Below, piece by piece: positions 35,227 to 44,451 of a DNA stretch of 64,000 nucleotides (within the stretch, counting starts at the first letter, position 1; every line of letters begins with the position of its first letter). The position numbers were made by a program, and so were the translations under genes. The stretch is taken from contig CAAGMZ010000005.1 in NCBI GenBank assembly GCA_900771195.1, forward strand, positions 18,819 through 82,818, given 5' to 3'. The notes beneath the pieces are model-generated. The model was not told the origin of the DNA. It did not search any database and saw only the letters and a list, made by a program, of their open reading frames with translations. Origin of the DNA: Lachnospiraceae bacterium (GTDB lineage Bacteria > Bacillota > Clostridia > Lachnospirales > Lachnospiraceae).

Positions 35227-36897
35227 GTGGAATATGTATTAGATGAATTAGTCATGCATTTCAACAAGATTATCAAATTGTTGGCGCCGAGTATGGATGA
35301 CTATTTATTTGTTTTCGACCTTAAGAACGGTTGCTATTATATTTCAGAGAATGCAGTAAAGCGTTTTAAGCTTCCTTCAAATGCGGTGGAGAATGCTTTC
35401 GTTAATCTCAGACAGGTAGTGTATCCGGAAGACTGGGATATGCTTATAGAGGATTTTGACCATATAAAGAGCGACAGCAGCTATAATTTTCATAACCTGC
35501 AGTACAGATGGCTTGGAAGGGATGATAAGCCAATATGGATTAACTGCCGCGGGCGCGTGCTCCGTGACGATGACGGGAATGCTGAGGTTGTAATAGGGTG
35601 CATTAATGAAATAGGACTCAGACAGAAAGCAGACAATATCAGCGGCCTTATGAGCGAGTCCAGTTTTGAAAATGATATCAGGAAAAGCGGTATGCAGTCC
35701 GGAGGTTTTGCACTGAGGCTGGGGATAGACTGCTTTAAAGAAATCAATGAGAATAGGGGCGTGGAATATGGCGATATGATTCTTGCCGAAACGGCTGAGT
35801 GTATTCAGAAGGCAATACTGAAGGACCAGCGTCTCTACAAGCTTAATGCGGATGAGTTCCTTGTTGCCGATTTTTCCGGCAGGAGCGTGGATACGGCTAT
35901 GGAGATATATGACCGTGTGCGCGAGCGAATTAACTTTTTTATATCGAACAATCAGTACGAAGTATTTTATACAATATCAGGCGGAATTATCAGTCTTAGT
36001 GAATATGACGAATATCATGATATTATGAAGTATTCGGAATTTGCACTTAATGAGGCTAAAAATCAGGGTCGTAACAAATGCTATGTTTTTGAAGAGAAGG
36101 ATTACGAAGCATTCTCCAAAAAGCGCAGGCTCATCAGGAAAATGCGTAAAGCAATCAATGATGATTTTAAAGGCTTTGAGACGTATTTTCAGCCTATAGT
36201 TGATATTGATAACGGTGAGCTTTCCGGTGCAGAGACTCTTTTAAGGTTTAGCAGTGAGGAGACAGGAATGGTACCTCCTTCGTATTTTATACCGCTCCTT
36301 GAAGAAAGCGGACTTATTATACCTGTTGGCCGTTTCGTTCTTGATAAGGCAATCGAAGCCTGCAGATGTATTCAGAAGATATGTCCCGGATTTCATATTT
36401 CGTACAATCTGTCATATGTGCAGGTTCTGAAGGGAAATGCACTTTCGGAGATAATTGACACAATCGAGGATTCGGGACTTGCCCCGGGCAGCATTGTCGT
36501 GGAGCTTACTGAAAGCGGATTCCTTGAGTCAGATGACAATTTCATAGCTTTCTGCAGCAGCCTTAGGAGCAATGGAGTTCCTATTGCGCTGGATGATTTT
36601 GGAACAGGATACTCCAATTTCCATTATCTGTATAATCTTAATCCCAGTACAATTAAGATTGACCGTACATTTACGTTAAAGGCATTAAAGAGCGACTATG
36701 AATACAATCTTTTGAGTTATATGTCTGATATGACTCACAGCATCGGATGTAAATTCTGCATAGAAGGAATAGAGACTAAGGATGAACTGGAGCGCATAAG
36801 CCACATTCAGCCGGATTACATACAGGGGTATTACTACGGAAGACCATGTCCGATAGATGAATTTATTGAACAGTATGTAAATAAAGCGACAGCATAG
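35227..36897 (+). CDS. PAS-GGDEF-EAL protein (probable c-di-GMP phosphodiesterase)
   Basis: 556 residues with a GTG start set by AGGAGGGTAGCTC. A PAS fold (about 15-135; VYPEDWDMLIEDF, YRWLGRDDKPIWIN) is followed by a GGDEF-like domain (about 140-295) whose active motif reads NADEF, so cyclase activity is doubtful. The EAL domain (about 310-550) keeps E in AETLLRF, N in YNLSYVQ, E in ELTES, DDFGTGYS, KIDRTF and QGYYYGRP, so hydrolysis of c-di-GMP is likely despite ETL for EAL. No TM segments. Just upstream of luxS, with 11 nt between them. Confidence 0.9.
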   Translation: MEYVLDELVMHFNKIIKLLAPSMDDYLFVFDLKNGCYYISENAVKRFKLPSNAVENAFVNLRQVVYPEDWDMLIEDFDHIKSDSSYNFHNLQYRWLGRDDKPIWINCRGRVLRDDDGNAEVVIGCINEIGLRQKADNISGLMSESSFENDIRKSGMQSGGFALRLGIDCFKEINENRGVEYGDMILAETAECIQKAILKDQRLYKLNADEFLVADFSGRSVDTAMEIYDRVRERINFFISNNQYEVFYTISGGIISLSEYDEYHDIMKYSEFALNEAKNQGRNKCYVFEEKDYEAFSKKRRLIRKMRKAINDDFKGFETYFQPIVDIDNGELSGAETLLRFSSEETGMVPPSYFIPLLEESGLIIPVGRFVLDKAIEACRCIQKICPGFHISYNLSYVQVLKGNALSEIIDTIEDSGLAPGSIVVELTESGFLESDDNFIAFCSSLRSNGVPIALDDFGTGYSNFHYLYNLNPSTIKIDRTFTLKALKSDYEYNLLSYMSDMTHSIGCKFCIEGIETKDELERISHIQPDYIQGYYYGRPCPIDEFIEQYVNKATA

Positions 36898-36908
36898 GGA
36901 GAAGCATG

Positions 36909-37388
36909 ATGGAGAAAATAGCAAGCTTTAACGTGAATCATATAGATCTGCTTACCGGAATATATGTATCAAGGAAGGACAGTGTAGGGGACAGCGTTGT
37001 GACTACATTTGATCTCAGGTTCACCAGACCCAACACGGAACCGGTGATGGTGACGGCAGGAGTTCATACCATAGAACATCTTGGCGCAACATTTCTGAGA
37101 AATCACCCTGAATGGAAGAAAAAAGTAATTTATTTTGGACCCATGGGATGCAGAACCGGATTTTATATGATTCTGGCAGGAGATTATAAATCGGAGGAGG
37201 TTGTGCCTCTTGTGAGAGAAATGATTGATTTTATCGTTGACTTTGAAGGCGATATTCCCGGAGCTTCGGCAAGGGACTGCGGTAATTACCTTGACAATAA
37301 TCTTGCAATGGCTAAATATTATGCATCCAAATTCAAATCCGAGGTTCTTGACAATATAAGTCCTGAAAGGCTGAATTATCCGTCATAA
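36909..37388 (+). CDS. luxS: S-ribosylhomocysteine lyase
   Basis: 159 residues from the second of two adjacent ATGs (better RBS spacing; the first is 36906). Metal-binding H53-T-I-E-H57, the GPMGCRTGFYM block with the catalytic Cys, and the third ligand Cys in ARDCGNYL. It cleaves S-ribosylhomocysteine to homocysteine and DPD, the autoinducer-2 precursor, in the activated methyl cycle. Probably co-transcribed with the c-di-GMP gene upstream, an interesting link between AI-2 and second-messenger control. Confidence 0.97.
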   Translation: MEKIASFNVNHIDLLTGIYVSRKDSVGDSVVTTFDLRFTRPNTEPVMVTAGVHTIEHLGATFLRNHPEWKKKVIYFGPMGCRTGFYMILAGDYKSEEVVPLVREMIDFIVDFEGDIPGASARDCGNYLDNNLAMAKYYASKFKSEVLDNISPERLNYPS

Positions 37389-37411
37389 AAGATTATTTAA
37401 GAATAATCTTT
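37389..37411 (+). terminator. luxS terminator
   Basis: AAGATTATT (37389-37397) and AATAATCTT (37402-37410) around TAAG, then T. Weak in GC. Confidence 0.55.
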
Positions 37412-37430
37412 ATCTGAAACCGGAACATAA

Positions 37431-37478
37431 AACCGGAAGCCCCTGCAGATTCTTCTGCAAAGGCTTCCGGTTTATTAT
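37431..37478. terminator. Bidirectional terminator between luxS and glnN
   Basis: AACCGGAAGCC (37431-37441) and GGCTTCCGGTT (37462-37472) with an inner CTGCAGA/TCTGCA helix and TATTATAT after it. Confidence 0.85.
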
Positions 37479-37494
37479 ATACAACTGTTAATTT

Positions 37495-39609
37495 TTATGC
37501 TTCAAAAAGCATATCGCCGTAAGTAGGAATAGGCCAGTACGAAGAATCTACGAGAGATTCAAGCTTATCCACGGGAGCACGGAGCGCTGCCATATCAGGA
37601 ATAATAACATCTCTGTAGTATTCCGCAGTTGCCTTGGCAGTAGCCTTTGTGGCGTCAGCCTGGTCTGCTTTAAGGCTGTCAAGTGCAACCTTAGCATCCT
37701 TAAGTACGGTGCTTATCTCATCAAGCATTGCTTTCTGGACATCAGCATTTGAACCTGCTGCAAGAACTTCGTTTACAGATCCTGCAAGCTCTGTGGTGTA
37801 TTTCACAACGGCAGGAAGAATATCCTTGGCTGCCATATCAATCATAGTGAGAGCCTCAATATTGATTGAAAGTGAATATGTCTCATAGAGAATCTCAGAA
37901 CGTGCCTCAAGCTCTGTCTCGCTCATTATGTTGAAGTCACCGAAAAGCTTAACGGCCTTGTCTGTAGTAAGAGCTGCTGTAGCGTCTACCATTGACTTGA
38001 GGTTGGGAAGTCCGCGCTTTTCTGCTTCTTCAACCCACTCGTCTGAATATCCGTTTCCGTTGAATACTATTTTCTGGTGCTCACGCATCGTTTTGGCAAT
38101 GTATTCGTCACATGCTGAATCAAAATCAGCAGCACCCTCAAGTTCATCGGCAGCTTTCTTGAATGCCTCAGCAACGATGGCGTTAAGAACTGTATTAGGC
38201 ATTGCGATTGAATCGTTGGAACCAACCATACGGAACTCGAACTTATTGCCTGTGAAAGCAAAAGGTGAAGTTCTGTTACGGTCAGTAGCATCCTTTGTCA
38301 CTGTAGGAACGGTGCTGATTCCGAGATCAAGTGCCTGACCATTGATGCAGGTGGCAGCAGTGCCGCTCTTAATAATCTGATCAACTACATCACCAAGCTG
38401 ATCACCGAGATACATTGATATGATTGCCGGAGGTGCCTCGTTGGCTCCGAGTCTGTGATCGTTGCCCACATCGGAAGCTGACTGGCGAAGAAGGTCTGCG
38501 TGCTTATCAACTGCCTCCATTATGCATGCAAGAACAAGAAGGAACTCTCTGTTCTCATTGGGGCTCTTGCCGGGATCAAGGAGATTAAGACCTGTATCAG
38601 TTGAAAGTGACCAGTTATTGTGCTTACCTGAACCGTTAACTCCGGCAAAAGGCTTCTCGTGAAGGAGGCATACGAGGTCATGACGCTCGGCAACTTTCTT
38701 CATTGTCTCCATTGCAATGAGGTTATTGTCTACGGCTGTATCGGCGTCCATATATATGGGAGCCATCTCGTGCTGGCCGGGAGCAACCTCGTTATGCTGT
38801 GTGGTAGCTGTTATTCCAAGTTTCCAGAGCTCTCTGTTGAGGTCTTTCATGTAAGCGCCGACATTTTCACGTATAACTCCGAAATACTGGTCCTCAAGTT
38901 CCTGACCCTTGGGTGCAGGTGCACCGAAAAGAGTTCTTCCGGTATATTTAAGATCCTTTCTTGCATCGAAGTTCTTTTTGCTGACAAGGAAATACTCCTG
39001 CTCAGGTCCTACAGATGCTGCAACTCTTGTTGCATCTGAGTCGGGGTCGAAAAGCTTGACGATTCTGAGAGCTTCTTTGCTGACTGCGTCCATTGAACGC
39101 AGAAGAGGAGTCTTTTTATCAAGAGATTCGCCTGTGTATGAGCAGAAGACTGTGGGAATACAGAGAACTGCACCAAGTGCTCCTTCTTTAATAAATGCAG
39201 GTGATGCTACATCCCATACCGTATATCCTCTGGCTGCACATGTGGCACGAAGACCGCCTGAAGGGAATGATGATGCATCGGGCTCACCCATGATGAGCTG
39301 TTTACCGCTGAATGACGAGATAACATCTCCGTCTTCATCAGGATGTGTTACAAATGAATCGTGTTTCTCAGCAGTGAGACTGGTGATAAGGGGCTGGAAC
39401 CAGTGTGTGTAATGCGTTGCGCCCTTTTCTGATGCCCAATCCTTCATTGCTTTGGCAATGACATCTGCGTCTGCTATAGAAAGCTGGCCACCGTTATCCA
39501 TGATTGACTTGAGGTTGGCAAATACTTTCTTGGGAAGGCGTTCTTTCATTTTGCCTACCGTAAATACGTTTTCTGCAAAAACATCTTCGATTTTGAATGC
39601 TTCACTCAT
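37495..39609 (-). CDS. glnN: Glutamine synthetase type III
   Basis: 704 residues from ATG at 39609 (AAGGA 8 nt upstream), the large GSIII size. Family blocks GPEQEYFLV, TQHNEVAPGQHEMAPIY, NGSGKHNNWS and NRTSPFAFTGNKFEFR are all present. It condenses ammonium and glutamate with ATP, as a dodecamer in the cytoplasm. GSIII enzymes are typical of Bacteroidetes and some Clostridia. amtB and glnK lie 5-7 kb away on the same strand. The promoter region has a hairpin plus T tract that could attenuate it. Confidence 0.97.
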   Translation of the reverse strand: MSEAFKIEDVFAENVFTVGKMKERLPKKVFANLKSIMDNGGQLSIADADVIAKAMKDWASEKGATHYTHWFQPLITSLTAEKHDSFVTHPDEDGDVISSFSGKQLIMGEPDASSFPSGGLRATCAARGYTVWDVASPAFIKEGALGAVLCIPTVFCSYTGESLDKKTPLLRSMDAVSKEALRIVKLFDPDSDATRVAASVGPEQEYFLVSKKNFDARKDLKYTGRTLFGAPAPKGQELEDQYFGVIRENVGAYMKDLNRELWKLGITATTQHNEVAPGQHEMAPIYMDADTAVDNNLIAMETMKKVAERHDLVCLLHEKPFAGVNGSGKHNNWSLSTDTGLNLLDPGKSPNENREFLLVLACIMEAVDKHADLLRQSASDVGNDHRLGANEAPPAIISMYLGDQLGDVVDQIIKSGTAATCINGQALDLGISTVPTVTKDATDRNRTSPFAFTGNKFEFRMVGSNDSIAMPNTVLNAIVAEAFKKAADELEGAADFDSACDEYIAKTMREHQKIVFNGNGYSDEWVEEAEKRGLPNLKSMVDATAALTTDKAVKLFGDFNIMSETELEARSEILYETYSLSINIEALTMIDMAAKDILPAVVKYTTELAGSVNEVLAAGSNADVQKAMLDEISTVLKDAKVALDSLKADQADATKATAKATAEYYRDVIIPDMAALRAPVDKLESLVDSSYWPIPTYGDMLFEA

Positions 39610-39656
39610 ATACATTGTCCTTCTTTCTTTTTCGTTTGTGACAATTAACTGATAAT

Positions 39657-39695
39657 ATAAAAAAATAGACGTTCCCCTCTTAAGAAAGGAACGCC
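39657..39695 (-). terminator. Terminator of srtB or leader attenuator of glnN
   Basis: Minus strand: GGCGTTCCTTTC-TTAA-GAGGGGAACGTC followed by TATTTTTTTA. A candidate promoter, TTGATT-17-TATTTT, lies upstream of the hairpin just after the srtB stop; if real, the hairpin sits in the glnN leader. Confidence 0.7.
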
Positions 39696-39747
39696 TTCGT
39701 CACCTTGTATTTACTAAAATACTATATTTAATTAAAAAAATCAAGTA

Positions 39748-40731
39748 CTATTTTTGAATTGTTTCCACAAGCTTGCCGTGAACCAGATGGCGTACGGGAT
39801 TTTTGGATGTTTCCTGACATGTGAAGAGTGTGGCAATCTGGTCATCTCCGTCGGCGGTGATACCTGTATCATACAATTCTATGGACTTTACGAAATCTAC
39901 ATAATCCTGATTCGTAAAATCGTCACTCGAGAAGTAGAATGCCTTAATCTGAGTTTCGGAAGAGGCATCCGTCACGCAGAATATCTCGTATTTACGAATA
40001 CAGTCATCAGTGTATATATAAAATGCGTTATTATCTTCAGCTGCATTTTTCTTATAAAATTCCTCATCGTCATACTTGAGCAGATTGCCGAACATGGAGT
40101 TGTCATACATTCTGTGACCGTAAATGTAGAAATGTTCATCTGCAAAAACCGGGCTGTTTCGGTAATCAAGGAATATTGAGCCTGACAGGGTGGTGCTTTC
40201 ATCGTCGGGATCATCAAATGTATGGTTGAGATAATAATCGTTGTCCGAGTGCTGTACTATTGGATAACTTATACCACATGATGGCAAATCAATCCAGCCT
40301 ATGGCCTCGCGACTGAGATTGTGAAGCTCTTCAAAATTAATGTCAAGATACTTGTAGCCCGACTGACTGCCCGAGTCTGATTCGGATTCTGAAGCATCGT
40401 CGGATGAAGCACTTGTAGTGTTGAAAACCTTATTCGCAGCATCGTCGTATATGTCACGGGCTTTTTTGTACTCGTTAAGCCTGTTACATATGCTTACGGC
40501 TGCATAGATAAACACGCAGAGCGCCACACCCATAATAACATATCTTATAATATCACTTCTGGAAACCCTGCCCCTGTGACCTGAAGGGGCGGGTGACATA
40601 TCATCACCCGCTCCCCCGGAATCAGAGCTGTCATGGTTATCCTGACTGTTGTCGTCTGTTGACATATTAACTATCTCCACATCGACATCCTTGATATCTT
40701 TATCTTTATTGTCTTCATCAGAAATACCCAT
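39748..40731 (-). CDS. srtB: Class B sortase
   Basis: 327 residues from the ATG at 40731 (GGAG 8 nt upstream). A long acidic cytoplasmic N-terminus and one TM helix (about 65-85) lead to a Ser/Asp-rich linker and the sortase fold. The catalytic His is in FYIYGHRM, Cys in ATLFTCQ and Arg in NPVRHLVHG. LDYRNSPVFADEHFYIYGH is typical of SrtB. It attaches secreted proteins to peptidoglycan or assembles pili. No sorting-signal substrate is encoded within the window. It lies 27 nt after fba and is probably co-transcribed with it. Confidence 0.92.
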   Translation of the reverse strand: MGISDEDNKDKDIKDVDVEIVNMSTDDNSQDNHDSSDSGGAGDDMSPAPSGHRGRVSRSDIIRYVIMGVALCVFIYAAVSICNRLNEYKKARDIYDDAANKVFNTTSASSDDASESESDSGSQSGYKYLDINFEELHNLSREAIGWIDLPSCGISYPIVQHSDNDYYLNHTFDDPDDESTTLSGSIFLDYRNSPVFADEHFYIYGHRMYDNSMFGNLLKYDDEEFYKKNAAEDNNAFYIYTDDCIRKYEIFCVTDASSETQIKAFYFSSDDFTNQDYVDFVKSIELYDTGITADGDDQIATLFTCQETSKNPVRHLVHGKLVETIQK

Positions 40732-40758
40732 AATAATTCTCCGCAAATAATATTATAT

Positions 40759-41622
40759 TCAGGCCTTACCGACAGAACCGAAAAGCTCCATTTTTTCTTT
40801 CACTGTAGCCTTGATTGCCTCGAAACCGGGAGCGAGAAGCTTACGGGGATCAAATCCCTTTCCTTCAAGGTCCTTGCCTGCTTCGATGTACTTACGTGTA
40901 GCATCTGCGAATGAAAGCTGGCACTCTGTATTAACGTTAATCTTACCTACGCCAAGTGAGATTGCCTTCTTAATCATGTCTTCGGGGATGCCTGTGCCGC
41001 CGTGAAGAACGAGAGGCATGTCACCGGTGAGCTCCTTGACAGCTGCCAGTGTCTCAAAGCTTAATCCCTTCCAGTTAGCAGGGTACTTGCCGTGTATGTT
41101 ACCGATTCCTGCTGCAAGCATTGTAACGCCAAGATCGGCAATTTTCTTGCATTCCTCGGGATCAGCGCACTCGCCCATTCCAACAACACCGTCTTCTTCA
41201 CCGCCGATAGAACCAACTTCAGCCTCAAGAGACATTCCGTGCTCTCTGGTAATCTTTACGAGCTCTTTTGTCTTGGCAATATTCTCGTCGATAGGGTAAT
41301 GTGAGCCATCGAACATGATTGATGAGAAACCTGCTTCCACACACTTAAGACATCCGTCATATGTGCCGTGGTCAAGGTGAAGTGCAACGGGAACAGTGAT
41401 ATTGAGTTCCTCGAGCATTCCGTTAACCATGCCGACTACAGTCTTGTATCCGCACATATACTTGCCTGCACCCTCTGAAACACCGAGGATTACAGGTGAA
41501 TTGCACTCCTGAGCCGTGAGGAGAATGGCCTTTGTCCACTCCAGGTTGTTGATGTTGAACTGACCGACTGCGTATTTGCCGGCCACTGCCTTTTTAAGCA
41601 TTTCTTCTGCTGTTACTAACAT
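40759..41622 (-). CDS. fba: Class II fructose-bisphosphate aldolase
   Basis: 287 residues from ATG at 41622, RBS GGAGGTACATTTC. Zn-binding and catalytic blocks: LHLDHGTYDGC, FDGSHYPIDENI, EVGSIGGEED, GIGNIHGKYP and VLHGGTGIPEDMIKKAISLGVGKINVNTE. It splits fructose-1,6-bisphosphate in glycolysis. Its promoter shares bases with the divergent pepT promoter. srtB follows on the same strand. Confidence 0.96.
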   Translation of the reverse strand: MLVTAEEMLKKAVAGKYAVGQFNINNLEWTKAILLTAQECNSPVILGVSEGAGKYMCGYKTVVGMVNGMLEELNITVPVALHLDHGTYDGCLKCVEAGFSSIMFDGSHYPIDENIAKTKELVKITREHGMSLEAEVGSIGGEEDGVVGMGECADPEECKKIADLGVTMLAAGIGNIHGKYPANWKGLSFETLAAVKELTGDMPLVLHGGTGIPEDMIKKAISLGVGKINVNTECQLSFADATRKYIEAGKDLEGKGFDPRKLLAPGFEAIKATVKEKMELFGSVGKA

Positions 41623-41693
41623 GAAATGTACCTCCAAAATAATTTAATTGCATTTTTAGTCGATGACTTACATAAAAGCCCAACTTTATTTAC

Positions 41694-41744
41694 ATTATAG
41701 CACATAAATATATATTTAACAAACCATTTTTTGTGTGGTATTAT
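41694..41744. promoter_or_regulatory. Back-to-back fba and pepT promoters with overlapping -35 boxes
   Basis: fba (minus): TTGTTA (41722-41717), 17-bp spacer, TATAAT (41699-41694). pepT (plus): TTAACA (41716-41721), 17-bp spacer, TATTAT (41739-41744). The two -35 boxes lie on the same 7 bp, so the two promoters should compete for polymerase. Confidence 0.7.
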
Positions 41745-41783
41745 TAGGTAGAATAAAAATCAGATAACAGTGGAGGAATGAAT

Positions 41784-42995
41784 ATGCGCGCTTACGAACG
41801 CCTGCTCAGATATGTTAAAGTGAATTCGGAATCAAGTGAGGATACCGGCACACACCCCAGCACAAAAGGACAGTTCGACATGGCAGGAATGCTTGCGGAT
41901 GAACTTAAGGAGATTGGAGTAAGTGAAGTCACACTCGATGATAAATGCTATGTTTATGCTTCTGTTCCGGCAAGCGACGGAAGAGAGAATGACAAATCCA
42001 TAGGTCTTATTGCACATATGGATACTGCACCTTCTTTTAGCGGGGAGAATATCAGACCGAGAATAGCAGAGAACTATGATGGAAAAGACATAGTCCTTAA
42101 CGAAGCGGCGGGCATTGTGCTTGACACTCATACATTTCCTCATCTCAAAAAATATGTGGGACAGGACCTGATTGTCACGGACGGAACAACGCTTCTGGGA
42201 GCAGATGACAAAGCCGGCATCGCAGAAATAATCACTGCCCTTGAATGTGTGCTTCGTGATAATATTTCCCATCCCGCCATTAAGATTGCATTTACGCCGG
42301 ATGAAGAAATAGGAGAGGGTGCCGATAATTTTGACGTGAAAGGCTTTGGAGCAGACTACGCCTACACTGTCGACGGCGGTGAGCTTGGCGAGCTTGAATA
42401 CGAAAACTTCAATGCGGCAGCGGCCACTGTAACGGTGCATGGAAACTGTATCCATCCCGGCGAAGGCAAAAACAAAATGAAAAATGCCGTACTGCTTGCC
42501 ATGGAGTTTAACGGGATGCTTCCGCCTGAGGAGACTCCCGCCCATACTGAAGGATATGAGGGATTTTACCATATCACGGATATTTCCGGCAGTGAGGAAA
42601 AGACCGTGATGAAGTATATTATCAGGGACCATGACAGGGAGCTTTTTGAAAAGAAAAAAGATTCATTGAGAAAAATTGCGGATTATATTAATGACAAATA
42701 CGGCGATACAATCGAGCTTGAGATAAAAGATTCATACTACAATATGAAGGAAAAAATTCTGCCCCATATGGATATAGTGGACAAGGCAAAGGCGGCCTTC
42801 AAAGCTAACGGAGTGGAACCAAAGGTGCAGCCCATACGCGGAGGCACTGACGGGGCAAGACTTTCGTTCATGGGACTTCCCTGTCCCAATCTGTCAACCG
42901 GCGGACATAATTTTCATGGAAAGTTTGAGTATATTTCGGTTCAGTCAATGGATAAGATGACAGATGTTTTGATATCACTTATATCAAAACGATAA
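41784..42995 (+). CDS. pepT: Peptidase T (tripeptide aminopeptidase)
   Basis: 403 residues from ATG 41784 (GGAGG 7 nt upstream; the ATG at 41778 is too close). M20 metallopeptidase: IAHMDTAPSF, LLGADDKAGIAEI, TPDEEIGEGAD and the closing TGGHNFHGKFEY. It removes N-terminal residues from tripeptides in the cytoplasm using two zinc ions. Single gene. Confidence 0.96.
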   Translation: MRAYERLLRYVKVNSESSEDTGTHPSTKGQFDMAGMLADELKEIGVSEVTLDDKCYVYASVPASDGRENDKSIGLIAHMDTAPSFSGENIRPRIAENYDGKDIVLNEAAGIVLDTHTFPHLKKYVGQDLIVTDGTTLLGADDKAGIAEIITALECVLRDNISHPAIKIAFTPDEEIGEGADNFDVKGFGADYAYTVDGGELGELEYENFNAAAATVTVHGNCIHPGEGKNKMKNAVLLAMEFNGMLPPEETPAHTEGYEGFYHITDISGSEEKTVMKYIIRDHDRELFEKKKDSLRKIADYINDKYGDTIELEIKDSYYNMKEKILPHMDIVDKAKAAFKANGVEPKVQPIRGGTDGARLSFMGLPCPNLSTGGHNFHGKFEYISVQSMDKMTDVLISLISKR

Positions 42996-43000
42996 TAAAG

Positions 43001-43056
43001 AAGCGGCTGTAAATATATTTACAGCCACTTCTGATGCAAGACTGCTTTACAGTCTT
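43001..43056. terminator. Two hairpins between pepT and the cyclophilin gene
   Basis: First: AAGCGGCTGTAAAT/ATTTACAGCCACTT (43001-43030), one mismatch. Second: AAGACTG-CTTTA-CAGTCTT (43038-43056) with GAAAAATC next to it. They separate convergent genes. Confidence 0.65.
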
Positions 43057-43062
43057 GAAAAA

Positions 43063-43584
43063 TCATATTTTCTCGGGTTCCGGATAGTCGATGCCAAAGG
43101 TGTCAACTGTAACGGTTGCAATCTTTTGTTCTTCTATCGGACGATCATTCCAGTCGGTGCGGACACCGGCAATCTTGTTGATGACCTCGATGCCGTTTGT
43201 AACTTTACCGAATGCGGCGTATGATCCGTCAAGATGCGGTGACGTTTCATGCATTATGAAGAACTGTGAACCTGCGGAATCAGGGTCCATGGACCTTGCC
43301 ATGGAGAGAACTCCGGTGGTGTGCTTAAGGCTGTTGGTGAAGCCGTTCAAATCAAACTCACCCTTGATGCTGTATCCGGGGCCGCCCATTCCTGTACCTT
43401 CAGGATCTCCGCCCTGAATCATGAATCCTTTTATGACTCTGTGAAAAATCAGACCGTCATAAAAGCCTTTTTTGACAAGCGATATGAAGTTGTTGACGGT
43501 GTTGGGCGCAATTTCGGGATAAAGCTCTGCCGAAAAAGTGCTGCCGTCGTCCATTTGGAATTTTACAATTGGATTCTGTGCCAT
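43063..43584 (-). CDS. Cyclophilin-type peptidyl-prolyl isomerase
   Basis: 173 residues from ATG at 43584. Active-site blocks FHRVIKGFMIQGGDPEGTGMGGPGY, SMARSMDPDSAGSQFFI and LDGSYAAFGKV match bacterial cyclophilins. No signal peptide, so cytoplasmic. It speeds cis-trans isomerisation of X-Pro bonds. AAAGGA lies 11 nt upstream, slightly far. Single gene, divergent from the GNAT gene. Confidence 0.95.
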   Translation of the reverse strand: MAQNPIVKFQMDDGSTFSAELYPEIAPNTVNNFISLVKKGFYDGLIFHRVIKGFMIQGGDPEGTGMGGPGYSIKGEFDLNGFTNSLKHTTGVLSMARSMDPDSAGSQFFIMHETSPHLDGSYAAFGKVTNGIEVINKIAGVRTDWNDRPIEEQKIATVTVDTFGIDYPEPEKI

Positions 43585-43636
43585 AATTTTATCAGTCCTT
43601 TCGAGGTAATTATATCCTTTGGGAAATATCAAGTCA

Positions 43637-44410
43637 ATGTTAAAAAGAATTATTTTAAGACTAAAAAAAGAATACAGTATTGATTGCAGTCCCGCAGTCG
43701 TCGTGAGTGATGGCCGGACCGATGAACACACGCTTGCAGTGACCGATGACAAAGCTGCCATGAGCACATTTAAAAGTAACGGAATCCCGGTCCTTTTTGT
43801 GTGCGATAAGGATGAGTTTGTAAACGGCGCAGATTATGTGACCGACGATATCTCACAGTGCGATTATGCGTATCTGGACATGGTATATTCAAGGCAAAAG
43901 AATATTCCGCTCGAAATTCTGGAGACGCCAAGATGCCGGGTGCGTGAGATGACGGTTGGCGACCTTCCGGCATTATATGAAATGTATGATGACGAGATGA
44001 TACGAAAATACACAGAACCGCTTTACGATTACGAAAAAGAAAAAGAGTACACCGAAAGCTACATAAGGAATATGTATGGGTTTTACGGGTTTGGACTGTG
44101 GCTGGCGTTCGACAAAGCAAGCGGCAGGCTGGCAGGCCGGGCAGGCATAAGCATCAGGGAAATTGACGGAAAGAGCTGTCATGAGCTCGGGTACATTATA
44201 GCCTCCGATTTCAGGCAAAAAGGCTACGCCACGGAAATATGCACAGGCATAATTGAATATGCTTTTGAAACACTGGGGTTTGATGAGCTGTACCTTGTGA
44301 CGGAAAAAGACAATCCGGCATCGGTAAGAACAGCGAAAAAGCTTGGATTTAGTTTAATATCAGAGGGTGATAAATATTTTATATATAAAAAGGAAAGCGG
44401 CCATGAATAA
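43637..44410 (+). CDS. GNAT acetyltransferase with extra N-terminal domain
   Basis: 257 residues if ATG 43637 is used; a TTG at 43619 is possible. There is no strong RBS for either. The C-terminal about 160 residues are a RimJ/RimL-like GNAT fold with RVREMTVGDLPALYEMY, acetyl-CoA site FRQKGYATEICTGI and ENPASVRTAKKLGF-type block (KDNPASVRTAKKLGF). The first about 90 residues resemble a small Rossmann-like domain (VVVSDGRTDEHTLAV, VLFVCDKDEF) that I do not recognise. Substrate unknown. Confidence 0.75.
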   Translation: MLKRIILRLKKEYSIDCSPAVVVSDGRTDEHTLAVTDDKAAMSTFKSNGIPVLFVCDKDEFVNGADYVTDDISQCDYAYLDMVYSRQKNIPLEILETPRCRVREMTVGDLPALYEMYDDEMIRKYTEPLYDYEKEKEYTESYIRNMYGFYGFGLWLAFDKASGRLAGRAGISIREIDGKSCHELGYIIASDFRQKGYATEICTGIIEYAFETLGFDELYLVTEKDNPASVRTAKKLGFSLISEGDKYFIYKKESGHE

Positions 44411-44426
44411 TCATGACCGCTTTCGA
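44394..44426. terminator. Bidirectional terminator over the GNAT stop codon
   Basis: AAAGCGGCCATGA, ATAA, TCATGACCGCTTT (one mismatch). The loop contains the stop TAA at 44408. Confidence 0.7.
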
Positions 44427-44451
44427 TTTGAAAATGATATTTCACGGAAAA

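Noticed and set aside
41832..42632. 267-codon antisense ORF within pepT
   Set aside because: pepT is a firm assignment over the same bases; the antisense product has no recognisable domain and no RBS.
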